From Chryseobacterium oncorhynchi (GTDB lineage Bacteria > Bacteroidota > Bacteroidia > Flavobacteriales > Weeksellaceae), in NCBI RefSeq assembly GCF_002899895.1, contig NZ_PPEI02000001.1, positions 558,001-622,000 of the forward strand: DNA of 64,000 bases, read 5' to 3'. A model generated the notes under the pieces. The model had not been told where the DNA came from, ran no database searches, and was given only the letters and a program-made list of their open reading frames with translations. Below, piece after piece: positions 54,585-63,654 of this stretch. Position 1 is the first letter of the stretch. Each line of letters begins with the position of its first letter. The translations under genes and the position numbers were made by a program.

Positions 54585-57407
54585 TTAAAATGTTAAATTA
54601 AGACCCAAAGTATAAATTGCTGAAATTGGATAGATGTTATTATCCACACCCATTTGTACTCTGTCTGTATTCATGATTTCTGGTGAAAATCCTTTGTATT
54701 TAAAGCTTGTCCAAGGATTTTGAGCACTTACATATAATCTTAATTTTGTAATAGACATAGATTTTGCAAATGACTGAGGTAAATTATATCCTACCTGAAT
54801 ATTTCTGATTCTGATATAACTTCCATCTTCTACATAAAAGCTATTTGGTAAAATAATAGCCTGATTATTAGTGGCCATTGGATAAGCATTAGATGTTCCC
54901 TCACCATGCCATCTGTTGTTATAAAAATCTAAATCCCAGCTTTCATTTCCATAACGCTGCTCTCTGTTGAAATTGTAAATTTTGTTCCCAAAAACACCTT
55001 GAAAATCAATAGCGAAATCAAAGTCATATACATTCAAATTAACACCAAACCCGTAAGTTCCTTTAGGAATAGGGCTTCCCAAAAACGTTTTATCTCTAAC
55101 ATCAATCACACCATTTCCGTCAAGGTCTGCAAACTTAAATCCTCCGGCTTGTGCCCCATTCTGAGTAGCCCATGCGTCTACTTCTGCCTGATTCTGGAAA
55201 ATACCTTCTACCTGATAACCATAATATGAACCAACGGCTTGCCCCTCTTGTAGTCTTATGATTGAATTACCATATAAGCTAGCTCCCGCATTTAAGTATG
55301 AATCATTTAAAACAGAAGTAATCTTATTCTTTAAAGTCGTTAAATTTCCATATACACCGATTTTTATATGATCATTGATATTAGTATCATAGCTAACAGA
55401 AAATTCTAATCCTTTATTATTAAAAGAATATGCATTGGTAATATAGTTATTCCAGTTAGAAGCACCGGAAACCATCCCCTGAACGATACCATACACTACA
55501 TCCTTAGTATCTTTATCAAAATAAGTAGCATCAATTTTCAACTTATTATTGAATAATGCCATTTCTAATCCAAAATCTTTACCCGTCGTTGTTTCCCAGC
55601 CAATATTGGGGTCTATAACCTTATCTATAGTTTCTGCAGGATATCCGGAATTTCCGTAATAGGCTCCACCTTCAAGCTTAGTAGTATTTAATGTATAAGC
55701 TCTCTGTACATCAGGATTCCCAAGTTTACCCCAGCTTGCTCTTAATTTTAGAAGGTTAACAACATTTTGCTCACTCATAAAGTTTTCTCTGGAAATTACC
55801 CATCCTGCACTTACAGCTGGAAATACACGGGATCTGTCATTCGCAGAATATTTGGAAGTTCCATCTCTACGAACAGATGCATTCACTAAGTATTTCCCAT
55901 CATAATCATAATTAAGTCTTCCAAAAAAAGATTCTATTCTATCCTGATATGGAATAACGTTTCTTTCTTTTTCATCAAAACTTGTTTTATAAATATCTGT
56001 TCCTTGGGAAATATCCATAGAAGCATTTGTTCCGTTATAATTAACATTCAAAGCTTCTGCATATGCTTGAGAGTAAGAGTTCCTTGTTCTGGAGAAACCT
56101 GCCATCAATTCCAGATTATGTTTTCCAAAATCTTTTTTCCAACTCAATGTATTATCCCAGATATAATTTCTGGTTCTGGAATCTCTTGTTATTAATTTAT
56201 TTGGCTTTTGATCAGCAACAGGAACATAACCAAATGTTGGAGTATATTCGTATTTATTTGAATTAATATTATCAGAGCTATAGCTTACTCTTAAAGTAAA
56301 ATCTTTTAAGAATTTATATTCCCCCCAAATGTTGTTCAACAATCTTTGTTCTCTGGTCTGAGATCTGAACAAGTCCATTTTTGCTCTGGAATTAGGAACC
56401 TTAGCCAATGTAAAATATTGGTAGTCTCCTGTAGCCGGGTTAATTGGTGCATACACAGGAGGAGATGAGTAAGCATCCAATAATGTATTATTTACATGAT
56501 CTGTACGCATCTTTGAAAAAGTGAAATTATTCCCGATTGTGATATTATCGGTTATCTTGTAACTAAGATTTACTTTAGTCGTAAACCTGTTAAAGCCACT
56601 ACCAGAATTAATACCTTGTCCTGCTGCTAAATTTCCTTCGTCCTGAAGATTTCCTGCACTTACATAATAGTTTAATTTTCCAAGATTTCCTGAAGCAGAA
56701 ATATCATTAGAGTTAATGATACTTGTTCTTAAAATCTCCTTGAACCAATCCGTATCTGCAGGAAAAGAAGCTCTGGTTAAAAACACAGGATCCTTTGCTT
56801 TATCATTGATTAGTTTCTCATTATATAATTGTAGATACTGATCTGAATTAACCATTTTAGGAACATTAGTTACCGTCTTAATCCCTAAATATGAGTTAAA
56901 ATTAAAAACAGGCTTTTTACCTCTCCCTGTTTTGGTTTTAATAATCACAGCACCATTAGATGCTCTTGCTCCATAAATTGCCAAACTCGAAGGATCTTTC
57001 AGTACACTCATGGATTCAATATCCTGAGGGCTTAAGAAAGAGATATCATCTGTAATCATACCGTCAACAATAAAGACAGTTTTACCTGTTAAAGAACTGA
57101 TCCCTCTGATATCCACCCTAGGTGAGGCTCCCGGTGCTCCAGAATTTAGTACCTGAACTCCAGATAATCTTCCTTGGATAGAGCTAATTGGGTTAGCATT
57201 AGGTTTATTTGCTAAATCTTTAGCAGAAACGATACCGATACTTCCGGTCACGTTTTCTTTTTTTTGAGACCCATATCCAATCAAAACTACCTCTTCGATT
57301 TTTTGCTCTTTTGCAGCAGTATCTTTAGGAGTAGTCTGGGCATTGACATTCATACCAAAGTATAGAACAGCAATGAGACATGAGTACTTTAAATTACTTT
57401 GTTTCAT
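54585..57407 (-). CDS. SusC/RagA family TonB-dependent outer membrane transporter, short N-terminus
   Basis: 940 residues. Signal peptide (SCLIAVLYFGMNVNAQ), then directly a TonB-box-like stretch (EEVVLIGYGSQKKENVTGSI) and plug domain (ISSIQGRLSGVQVLNS, ASPRVDIRGISSLTGKTVFI, ILKDPSSLAIYGARASNG), then a 22-strand type barrel ending in LGLNLTF. The usual N-terminal CarboxypepD_reg-like domain is absent: only about 20 residues lie between the signal and plug. First gene of the locus, imports oligosaccharides with SusD. Confidence 0.94.
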   Translation of the reverse strand: MKQSNLKYSCLIAVLYFGMNVNAQTTPKDTAAKEQKIEEVVLIGYGSQKKENVTGSIGIVSAKDLANKPNANPISSIQGRLSGVQVLNSGAPGASPRVDIRGISSLTGKTVFIVDGMITDDISFLSPQDIESMSVLKDPSSLAIYGARASNGAVIIKTKTGRGKKPVFNFNSYLGIKTVTNVPKMVNSDQYLQLYNEKLINDKAKDPVFLTRASFPADTDWFKEILRTSIINSNDISASGNLGKLNYYVSAGNLQDEGNLAAGQGINSGSGFNRFTTKVNLSYKITDNITIGNNFTFSKMRTDHVNNTLLDAYSSPPVYAPINPATGDYQYFTLAKVPNSRAKMDLFRSQTREQRLLNNIWGEYKFLKDFTLRVSYSSDNINSNKYEYTPTFGYVPVADQKPNKLITRDSRTRNYIWDNTLSWKKDFGKHNLELMAGFSRTRNSYSQAYAEALNVNYNGTNASMDISQGTDIYKTSFDEKERNVIPYQDRIESFFGRLNYDYDGKYLVNASVRRDGTSKYSANDRSRVFPAVSAGWVISRENFMSEQNVVNLLKLRASWGKLGNPDVQRAYTLNTTKLEGGAYYGNSGYPAETIDKVIDPNIGWETTTGKDFGLEMALFNNKLKIDATYFDKDTKDVVYGIVQGMVSGASNWNNYITNAYSFNNKGLEFSVSYDTNINDHIKIGVYGNLTTLKNKITSVLNDSYLNAGASLYGNSIIRLQEGQAVGSYYGYQVEGIFQNQAEVDAWATQNGAQAGGFKFADLDGNGVIDVRDKTFLGSPIPKGTYGFGVNLNVYDFDFAIDFQGVFGNKIYNFNREQRYGNESWDLDFYNNRWHGEGTSNAYPMATNNQAIILPNSFYVEDGSYIRIRNIQVGYNLPQSFAKSMSITKLRLYVSAQNPWTSFKYKGFSPEIMNTDRVQMGVDNNIYPISAIYTLGLNLTF

Positions 57408-57753
57408 ATAGTTTCAATTTTATTCGTACAATCAATTTATATTAATGTTTCATTTTGAAGCAATTTATTTTCTCAAAAGAAGACATTAGCCAAAAATATA
57501 AAAAAAACTGAATCATGTTAAAATATCTTAAAAATTTAAAAACAACCATATTTTATTATACCAAAACGCACAATAAATCATTATAAACAAATAATAATGT
57601 AAAATAATTATCAATTTACAAACATATCTCTAATAAAGAAATAAGTTTTTTAGCCAAAAAAATCACCAAATGATACCCCAACATTAATATTTTGTTAAAT
57701 AAATAATAGTATTTACCTTTGGTGCAGTTTTTGAAAAAGCAATTAAAAGATCA
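57408..57753. other. AT-rich intergenic region between susC and the DUF4197 gene
   Basis: 346 bases between divergent genes. It holds the promoter of the plus-strand gene (57691-57721). The susC side has AT-rich tracts but no clear -33/-7 pair and no regulator gene. No RNA gene seen. Confidence 0.55.
57691..57721 (+). promoter_or_regulatory. Canonical Bacteroidota promoter for the DUF4197 gene
   Basis: -33 TTTG (TTG at 57692-57694), 19-base spacer, -7 TACCTTTG (57714-57721), 32 bases before the ATG at 57754. The best promoter match in the window. Confidence 0.75.
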
Positions 57754-58425
57754 ATGAAAAAATATATCATTGCAGCCGCTCTTATTATAGGAACCGGTGC
57801 TGTTATTACAACTACGGTACAATCCTGTACTTCCCTGGCCACTACGGACATGGGACTTTCTATTATCAAAAAAATGCTACTTAATGGTATTGATAAAGGA
57901 ATGGGAGTTTACACCAACAAAGAAGCCTTTTTACAGAATAATATGGTAGACAAGGCTCTTCCAAAACAACTTAGAGAAATTAACTCTATGCTGGAAAAAA
58001 TTGCTCCGTCATTGGTAGCCAAGGAAAGAGATTATATTGCACAGGCGGCAGCCTATACTGTAAATACTTCAAGACCCATACTACAAGGTGCTGTAAACAG
58101 TTTAAATGCTCAGGATGTCACCAGAATCATTCAGGGAACTACGGCAACACAAATTCTGAAAGAGAAGACATCTCAACAACTTATTGCAGCCATTGCTCCA
58201 AAAGTAGATGAGAAACTGAATGAATATGGAATTGTAAAAACAATCAATACAGCCTTATCCGGAAGTAATTTTCTGGGAAGCCTTTTAGGTGGAAATAAAA
58301 ATACTGTAAACGCCGGCGGACTAAGCGAGCTTGCTTCGGAACAACTGGTAAGCGGGCTCTTTAATATTATAGAAGATTATGAGCAACAGAACTCTAAATC
58401 CCTCTTAGGACCATTTGGAAAATAG
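57754..58425 (+). CDS. DUF4197 family protein, probable lipoprotein
   Basis: 223 residues. N-terminal hydrophobic stretch with a Cys at TTVQSCTSL, so likely lipid-anchored. The DUF4197 family is recognised by its 'al..gi..av' helices: IIKKMLLNGIDKGMGVYTNKEAF, IPxP-like LPKQLREINSMLEKIAPSLV, and the later ALDGLF-like VSGLFNIIEDYEQQ. Function of the family unknown. Followed 40 bases later by the DUF493 gene. Confidence 0.88.
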   Translation: MKKYIIAAALIIGTGAVITTTVQSCTSLATTDMGLSIIKKMLLNGIDKGMGVYTNKEAFLQNNMVDKALPKQLREINSMLEKIAPSLVAKERDYIAQAAAYTVNTSRPILQGAVNSLNAQDVTRIIQGTTATQILKEKTSQQLIAAIAPKVDEKLNEYGIVKTINTALSGSNFLGSLLGGNKNTVNAGGLSELASEQLVSGLFNIIEDYEQQNSKSLLGPFGK

Positions 58426-58465
58426 GAAAATTTTCGCTATATTTATATTATATTAACAATTGCAG

Positions 58466-58771
58466 ATGGATATATTACAAGGAAATCAACACGCAAGTCC
58501 TGAAGATTTCTACAAGTCTTTAAAGGAAAAACTGGAAGATCATCATGATTTTCCTGAGGATTATTTATTTAAATTTATTATCCCTACAGACCAGACAAAA
58601 CTTACTGAAATTTACAGGGTTTTTGATGGTATTAAATTTACATTAGGAAACCGCGAAAGCAAAAATGGAAAATATACAGCCTGTAACATCAATGCATTTG
58701 TATTGGATGCCAATCAGGTAGTAAGTATTTATAAAGAAGTAGCAAAAATAGAAGGCGTTATTCTATTGTAA
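58466..58771 (+). CDS. DUF493 family protein (YbeD-like)
   Basis: About 101 residues; start at ATG 58466, since the frame's first codon is a TTG two codons earlier. A small ACT-like fold protein; blocks EDFYKSLKEKLEDHHDFPED, FKFIIPTD and GIKFTLGNRESKNGKYTACNI are typical for the family, as is the ending IYKEVAKIEGVILL. Role unknown; some relatives bind lipoyl-type regulators. Confidence 0.88.
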   Translation: MDILQGNQHASPEDFYKSLKEKLEDHHDFPEDYLFKFIIPTDQTKLTEIYRVFDGIKFTLGNRESKNGKYTACNINAFVLDANQVVSIYKEVAKIEGVILL

Positions 58772-58780
58772 AAAACTAAA

Positions 58781-58806
58781 AGGCTGTCATATAATTGACA
58801 ACCTTT
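58781..58806 (+). terminator. Terminator after the DUF493 gene
   Basis: AAGGCTGTCA / TGACAACCTT stem with one mismatch, followed by a T run. Confidence 0.8.
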
Positions 58807-58833
58807 TTTTATTCTCAGCTTCTGAATTTCAAT

Positions 58834-58870
58834 AAAAATGTCCGTTTCAAAGATTGAAACGGACATTTTT
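58834..58870 (-). terminator. Terminator after the ArsC/Spx-like gene
   Basis: A 17-base perfect stem AAAAATGTCCGTTTCAA / its complement with an AGA loop, 17 bases past the stop at 58888. Confidence 0.9.
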
Positions 58871-58887
58871 ATTTTTATGTGACTTTA

Positions 58888-59238
58888 TTATTTCTCAATA
58901 AAGAATTTTACATTTTCAATAGGTCTCCCCAGCATTGCAACCGAGCCTTTCACTATAATAGGTCTTTGGATCAGTGAGGGATTTTCAGATAAAATCTCAA
59001 TCCATTCTTCTTCAGAATGATTTTTATCTGCGTAATTATCAATATACAGCTTATCCATCTTACGAATGATATGGAAAACACTTTGATTAAGCTTCTTCAA
59101 TACCGTTTTAATCTCCAAAACACTCAATGGGTCTTCGATGATATTAATGATCTCAAAAGACACTCCGTTTTCATCAAGATACTCTAATACAGCATTTGAT
59201 TTTGAACAGCTTCCGTTATGTAAAACCTTAACTACCAT
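58888..59238 (-). CDS. ArsC/Spx family protein
   Basis: 116 residues, thioredoxin-like arsenate-reductase fold. The redox Cys lies in HNGSCSKSNAVLEYL, the usual 'Y..p.CstsRkal' place, but the following residues are CSKS, and RPIIVKGSVAMLGRP carries the Arg of the family. It could be an arsenate reductase or a YffB/Spx-like protein; no arsenic genes lie nearby, so the latter is favoured. Confidence 0.85.
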   Translation of the reverse strand: MVVKVLHNGSCSKSNAVLEYLDENGVSFEIINIIEDPLSVLEIKTVLKKLNQSVFHIIRKMDKLYIDNYADKNHSEEEWIEILSENPSLIQRPIIVKGSVAMLGRPIENVKFFIEK

Positions 59239-59326
59239 TTCTAATTATTTTAAAAAATTAAACTTGCCTACAACAAATTTAATAAGAATTCAATGGATGT
59301 TCTCTTAATATTCTGATAAAAATTTG

Positions 59327-59941
59327 TTAAAACAAACCGTGCAGTTCTGCTTCTATCTTTTCAAGAATCAACCCAAAATCTTCAGGTTTTTCTACGAAAT
59401 CAAGATCATCAACTTCAATGATTAAAAGCTTTCCTTCTGTATAGTTGGAAATCCATTTTTCATATTTCTGGTTCAGTTTTGAAAGATACTCAATACTGAT
59501 TGATGCTTCATACTCTCGCCCTCTTTTGTAAATTTTCTTTACCAGATTGGGAACATCTGATTTTAGATAGATCAAAAGATCAGGTGCTGAAACAAACGTC
59601 TTCATCAGATTGAAAACTGACGAATAATTATTGAAATCCCTATCGGAAAGAAGATTCATATCATTTAAGTTTTCCGCAAAAATATGTGCATCTTCATAGA
59701 TGGTACGGTCCTGAATGATATTTTTACCGCTTTCTCTGATTTCTTTTACCTGACGGAATCTGCTTCCCAAGAAATATACCTGCAATGCAAAACTCCACTT
59801 GCTCATATCTGAATAAAAATCTTCCAAATAGGGATTGTGATCTACATCTTCAAATTGTGCATCCCATCCGTAATGCTTAGAAAGCATGGTGGTTAAAGTT
59901 GTTTTTCCTGCTCCAATGTTTCCTGTAACTGCAATGTGCAT
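59327..59941 (-). CDS. Deoxynucleoside kinase
   Basis: 204 residues of the dNK family. P-loop GNIGAGKTTLTTMLS at the start, the nucleoside-binding QDRTIYEDAHIFAENL, and the lid/Arg region KRGREYEASIS. It phosphorylates one or more deoxynucleosides for salvage; which one is not clear. The secreted propeller-like gene follows upstream by 24 bases on the same strand. Confidence 0.9.
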   Translation of the reverse strand: MHIAVTGNIGAGKTTLTTMLSKHYGWDAQFEDVDHNPYLEDFYSDMSKWSFALQVYFLGSRFRQVKEIRESGKNIIQDRTIYEDAHIFAENLNDMNLLSDRDFNNYSSVFNLMKTFVSAPDLLIYLKSDVPNLVKKIYKRGREYEASISIEYLSKLNQKYEKWISNYTEGKLLIIEVDDLDFVEKPEDFGLILEKIEAELHGLF

Positions 59942-59965
59942 ATTCTTTTTCCTTGTATTTACTAA

Positions 59966-60931
59966 TTAATTGATAAGTTTTTCTACGCCTTCTGCCTGAA
60001 CTTCAGATGCATCTTGAATCAACTTTTCCAACGTATTGTCGGAAGTTTTTCTTTCTGCATTTTCCTCATTTGTCTTTTCATCCTTATTTTCCACAGGCTT
60101 TTCTGTAGATGGCAAAGGTATCTCAGGTTGAGGTTCCTGCTGTTTTTGCTGTCTGGCTGCCTTTACTTTTTCAAGGCTGTAAAGATAGAGTTTGTTCCCA
60201 TTGATTTCAAAATAAGAAAGGATGTTTTTATCCACAATTTGCGCTTCAGGATCTTCAAAAATGGTTAGCATCCCCTTTTCAGGAACATACTTTAGGATAG
60301 AGTTATTGGCAATAACCAAAATATTATCATTTTCTCTTCTAAAGCGTTTTCCATTATCTATAGGGGCCTCAAATAACTTTTCAAACTTCAGACTATAGAT
60401 TCTGATATGTTTTTTTGTAAGGATATAAACTTTAGTTTCATAAACCAATAGATCAGTCAAATCTTCAAAACTGATGTCAAAAGGAAATGAGTTGATAGTG
60501 GTTTCGTTTCTGAAATTATACTGTATCAAACGCTTTGTGCTATCATCCAACAACCAAAGTTGCTGCAAATCTTCAACATAGGCCATTCTGATAAAACCGA
60601 ACTTTTGCTTAAAATCAATCCGCTGTATTTCATTCATATTTTGATCTACAAATTTCATTTCCTGAGCATTTTCAGAAAACAAAGGAACATTCAGAGGGTT
60701 TTGTACACTTTGAACTTTATAAGGAACCGTGAGCATCATTTTACCAATCTGCTTCCCAAGAGAATCATATTTGGTAAAACTGAAGTCCTTATTTTTATAG
60801 ATATATAGATTTCCGTAGTCATCAGCAAGCATATCCTTTGCTTCCTTCAGTTTTAAGGTATCTAAAGGAAGAACTTTCTGCGCCGCAGATGAGCAGAAAA
60901 TAAAAATGCATATCAGATAGAGTAATCTCAA
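59966..60931 (-). CDS. Secreted protein, propeller-like, unknown function
   Basis: 321 residues with a signal peptide (RLLYLICIFIFCSSAAQ). The middle has repeated short strand units (LADDYGNLYIYKN, LQQLWLLDDSTKRLIQYNF, LLVYETKVYILTK) like a beta propeller. The C-terminus is low-complexity (QQKQQEPQPEIPLPSTEKPV, then Glu/Lys-rich sequence). No catalytic motif. Ends 24 bases before the deoxynucleoside kinase start; the two are probably co-transcribed. Function unknown. Confidence 0.75.
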   Translation of the reverse strand: MRLLYLICIFIFCSSAAQKVLPLDTLKLKEAKDMLADDYGNLYIYKNKDFSFTKYDSLGKQIGKMMLTVPYKVQSVQNPLNVPLFSENAQEMKFVDQNMNEIQRIDFKQKFGFIRMAYVEDLQQLWLLDDSTKRLIQYNFRNETTINSFPFDISFEDLTDLLVYETKVYILTKKHIRIYSLKFEKLFEAPIDNGKRFRRENDNILVIANNSILKYVPEKGMLTIFEDPEAQIVDKNILSYFEINGNKLYLYSLEKVKAARQQKQQEPQPEIPLPSTEKPVENKDEKTNEENAERKTSDNTLEKLIQDASEVQAEGVEKLIN

Positions 60932-61021
60932 AATTCTTTTTACTAAGATAGCGCTCCTTATGGAACGCTACCAATTTACATACTTTATTTTATTCGGATA
61001 GAAATTGTTATAAAACTTTTC

Positions 61022-62044
61022 TTATTTAATAGCAACTTCATAAATCTTTGGCCAGTTCTTACCTGTTACCAGCATATTTTCTCCTTTAAAGGCAATTCCG
61101 TTGAGTACATCATCACTTCCCTTGGTATTTTGCTTTGCAATTTCTGTAAAGTCAAATGTACCGACTACTTCTCCGTTAGCAGGATTAATTTTTAGGATAA
61201 TTGGCTTTTGCCATACGTTGGCATAAAGAAATCCGTTGTGGTATTCCAGTTCATTTAGTTGGTCATAAGCCTGAGCACTTCCTGCAATAGCAATATACTT
61301 AACCAGTTTTGAAGGGTCACTTGGATCAAGGAAATATAAAAGTTTACTTCCGTCAGATGCAATCAGGTTCTTTCCGTCGTACGTTAATCCCCAACCTTCA
61401 CCCAATACATTTGGATAAGCGAATTCTGAAAGGAGTTTTAATGAGCTTTTATCATAAATATATCCTTTTTTGCTCTGCCATGTTAACTGATATACTTTAT
61501 CCCCTACAATGGTACTTCCCTCAGAGAAATCCTCAGCAGCCTGCTTTGTGGAAGCAAGCGGAGTTGTTGTACCCAATGTATATTTTAAGATCTGTGAAGA
61601 ACCATTTTGTCCGTCACTTTCATAAATTGTATTTCCTTCTGCCTGAAATCCTTGCACAAAATTCTTCGGATCATGAGGATATTCTGCTACAATCTGATAA
61701 GAAATATTTTTCTCAGGATTCTTTGCAAATACATTGATTGTCGCATCCTGATTCAATACTTCTCCTCCTTTTGTTTTGATATTAAAAGTAACCGCGTTAT
61801 CACCTAGCGTGAAAAACTTTGGATCAATGGTTAAATCTGTTGTTTCCTTATCTCCAAAGCTGATGGTTACACTTTCTGCATTTTCTGTAACTTCTTTAGG
61901 AAGCTGTAGTTTATCACCGAAATGATATCCTTTTGTTTCCATTGATGTATTATAGTTGCTTAGTGTATTAAGTATCTCTTTATCATTATTACAAGAAGCC
62001 AGTAATAAAATCGCTGCGAAACCTGCTATTATATTTTTTTTCAT
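61022..62044 (-). CDS. Glutaminyl-peptide cyclotransferase, lipoprotein
   Basis: 340 residues. Lipoprotein signal AAILLLASCNNDKE, an N-terminal domain of unknown type (about 30-110), then the plant/bacterial-type glutaminyl cyclase beta-propeller: VAEYPHDPKNFVQGFQAEGN, YESDGQNGSSQILKY, GEGWGLTYDGKNLIASDGS, and LNELEYHNGFLYANVW. Forms pyroglutamate at N-terminal Gln of exported proteins. The PHDPxxFTQG block is characteristic. Confidence 0.9.
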   Translation of the reverse strand: MKKNIIAGFAAILLLASCNNDKEILNTLSNYNTSMETKGYHFGDKLQLPKEVTENAESVTISFGDKETTDLTIDPKFFTLGDNAVTFNIKTKGGEVLNQDATINVFAKNPEKNISYQIVAEYPHDPKNFVQGFQAEGNTIYESDGQNGSSQILKYTLGTTTPLASTKQAAEDFSEGSTIVGDKVYQLTWQSKKGYIYDKSSLKLLSEFAYPNVLGEGWGLTYDGKNLIASDGSKLLYFLDPSDPSKLVKYIAIAGSAQAYDQLNELEYHNGFLYANVWQKPIILKINPANGEVVGTFDFTEIAKQNTKGSDDVLNGIAFKGENMLVTGKNWPKIYEVAIK

Positions 62045-62079
62045 TGATATTCTAAATATTTCCCCAAAAATAGCAAATT

Positions 62080-62463
62080 TTATTCCGTATTGCCAATATT
62101 ATCCGTCGGTTCGCCAAATTGTAGGATATATCCGTTGTTATCATATATAGCAAACTCCCTCATTCCCCATTCAAAAGTTTCGATTTCATAACAAATTTTA
62201 GCTTTTGTTTTAAGATCTTCCCATAATTCATCCACTTTATCTACATTGAAATAAAATGATCCAGTGAAGCCAATGGTAACCGGACCTTCATCCTGATTGG
62301 GAAGAGAAAGCATGATATACACATCATCTTTTTGAAGTGAGGCCCAATGCCATTCATCATTTCTGCTTAACAACTTAAAACCGAGAACATGGATATAAAA
62401 TTCTATTGTTTCATCTAGATTTTCTGTCCAAAGCATTGGACGAAGTCCAGTAAAACGACTCAT
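62080..62463 (-). CDS. VOC superfamily protein (glyoxalase/bleomycin-resistance-like)
   Basis: 127 residues of the vicinal-oxygen-chelate fold with paired beta-alpha-beta-beta-beta units: RPMLWTENLDETIEFYIHVLG and DELWEDLKTKAKICYEIETF, ending FAIYDNNGYILQFGEP. The Glu near the end (LQFGEP) is the usual metal-ligand position, but full metal ligation cannot be confirmed. Overlaps the upstream GNAT gene by four bases (ATGA), so it is translationally coupled. Confidence 0.9.
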   Translation of the reverse strand: MSRFTGLRPMLWTENLDETIEFYIHVLGFKLLSRNDEWHWASLQKDDVYIMLSLPNQDEGPVTIGFTGSFYFNVDKVDELWEDLKTKAKICYEIETFEWGMREFAIYDNNGYILQFGEPTDNIGNTE

Positions 62464-62969
62464 GGTTCTTGTAGTTCAAATGTATTTTTATGAATTTTCA
62501 TATTAATAGAAACCCAGATTTCACCATCAATTTGAACTTCATTTTCAATATCCGGATCCGTGGTAAAGCCTACTTTTTTGTAGCATTCGATAGCACCAGT
62601 GTTCCAATCGTAGACATTCAATTCCGCCAGATCCCTATTAAAATGACTAAACCCATATTTCAAGAGTTCCTGCATCACTTTTTTTCCGTATCCTTTTCCA
62701 CGATTGTTTTCATCCCAGATCAGGATTCTTCCCAGAAGAAATGTTTTTTCCTTTAAAAATATCTGAGCATGACCAATGGTATTCTGACTCGCCAGATCAA
62801 TTATTTTAAATAATGTCCTGTTTTCGTCGGACAAATCACCCATAAGCTGATCTTCTGTGAGAGGAAAATGGTATTTAGGTCCTGCAAACTGAAGAAGTGA
62901 TTTTTCATCTTCAATTTTTGAAATCAATGTATGGGCATCATCTATGGCAAAAGACTGTAATTCTATCAT
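62460..62969 (-). CDS. GNAT family N-acetyltransferase
   Basis: About 169 residues. Acetyl-CoA-binding region LGRILIWDENNRGKGYGKKVMQ (RxxGxG/A loop) and the C-terminal LNVYDWNTGAIECYKKVGF. Resembles RimJ/RimL-like acetyltransferases of this genus. Start taken at ATG 62969; an upstream TTG at 62984 would overlap the SRPBCC gene. Four bases after the SRPBCC stop and overlapping the VOC gene. Confidence 0.9.
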   Translation of the reverse strand: MIELQSFAIDDAHTLISKIEDEKSLLQFAGPKYHFPLTEDQLMGDLSDENRTLFKIIDLASQNTIGHAQIFLKEKTFLLGRILIWDENNRGKGYGKKVMQELLKYGFSHFNRDLAELNVYDWNTGAIECYKKVGFTTDPDIENEVQIDGEIWVSINMKIHKNTFELQEP

Positions 62970-62973
62970 CTTA

Positions 62974-63399
62974 TTATTTTTCAAGATATTGCTTTAAACT
63001 TTGTCCTAAAATAGAATTCCAGCCTCCTGTAAAGTTTTCTCTTGAAAAGCCCTCTCCTAAATCCTTGAAGTTTTCAATATCTTCATGGGCTAATTTTACT
63101 AAAGTTCCGCCATCTTCTGACTGCAGTTCCCAAGTGACCGTCGTTTTCAGATCCGAAAAATCAGGGTAAGCCCAAGTGTGCTTCAACTTTTTATTGGGAA
63201 TAATTTCAAGAATCTCACATTGGTGATGGTATTTTTTCTCATCTCCAGGTTCATAGAAATTAAATATATTTTCTACTTTCAATTCAAAATCTTGGATATC
63301 AAAATACCAAGATTTCATTTCGTTTTGATCTGTTAATGCTTCCCAAACCTTTTCGATTGGAGCATTGATTTTATACTGAACAATGATGGGTGTCTTCAT
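62974..63399 (-). CDS. SRPBCC/AHSA1-like domain protein
   Basis: 141 residues, START-like helix-grip fold for hydrophobic ligands. The start IIVQYKINAPIEKVWEALTD and WYFDIQDFELKVENIF are typical, as is the end GGWNSILGQSLKQYLE. No signal peptide. First gene of a three-gene operon (SRPBCC, GNAT, VOC). Biological role unknown; the trio may act on a small toxic compound. Confidence 0.9.
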   Translation of the reverse strand: MKTPIIVQYKINAPIEKVWEALTDQNEMKSWYFDIQDFELKVENIFNFYEPGDEKKYHHQCEILEIIPNKKLKHTWAYPDFSDLKTTVTWELQSEDGGTLVKLAHEDIENFKDLGEGFSRENFTGGWNSILGQSLKQYLEK

Positions 63400-63436
63400 T
63401 TTACTATTGTTTTTAATAGGCTACTAGAGTATTTTT

Positions 63437-63606
63437 AACCACAAAAGTCACAAAAGATTTTAACACTGAAGCTATTTTAAAGTTAATATTCTTACTCTTA
63501 AAAAAAACTCTTACATTTTGAAAATCTATAAATTTTCACTTTGTGAGCCCTATGCAAGTTAACCTTAATTCTAGACTTAATTAAATCCTTTTGTGACTTT
63601 CGCAGT
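63437..63606. repeat. Intergenic element with terminal inverted repeats
   Basis: Left end CCACAAAAGTCACAAAAG (63439-63456) and right end CTTTTGTGACTTTCGCAG (63588-63605) are imperfect inverted copies sharing AAAGTCACAAAAG. The middle is AT-rich without a gene. MITE-like by structure. Confidence 0.6.
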
Positions 63607-63654
63607 ATATTTTTAATAGGTTCAAATACTTTTTACAAAGCATTCAATCTATTA

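Noticed and set aside
57408-57753. Transcription regulator or sigma/anti-sigma for the SusCD locus
   Set aside because: The 346-base gap has no gene, and the next gene is an unrelated DUF4197 protein.
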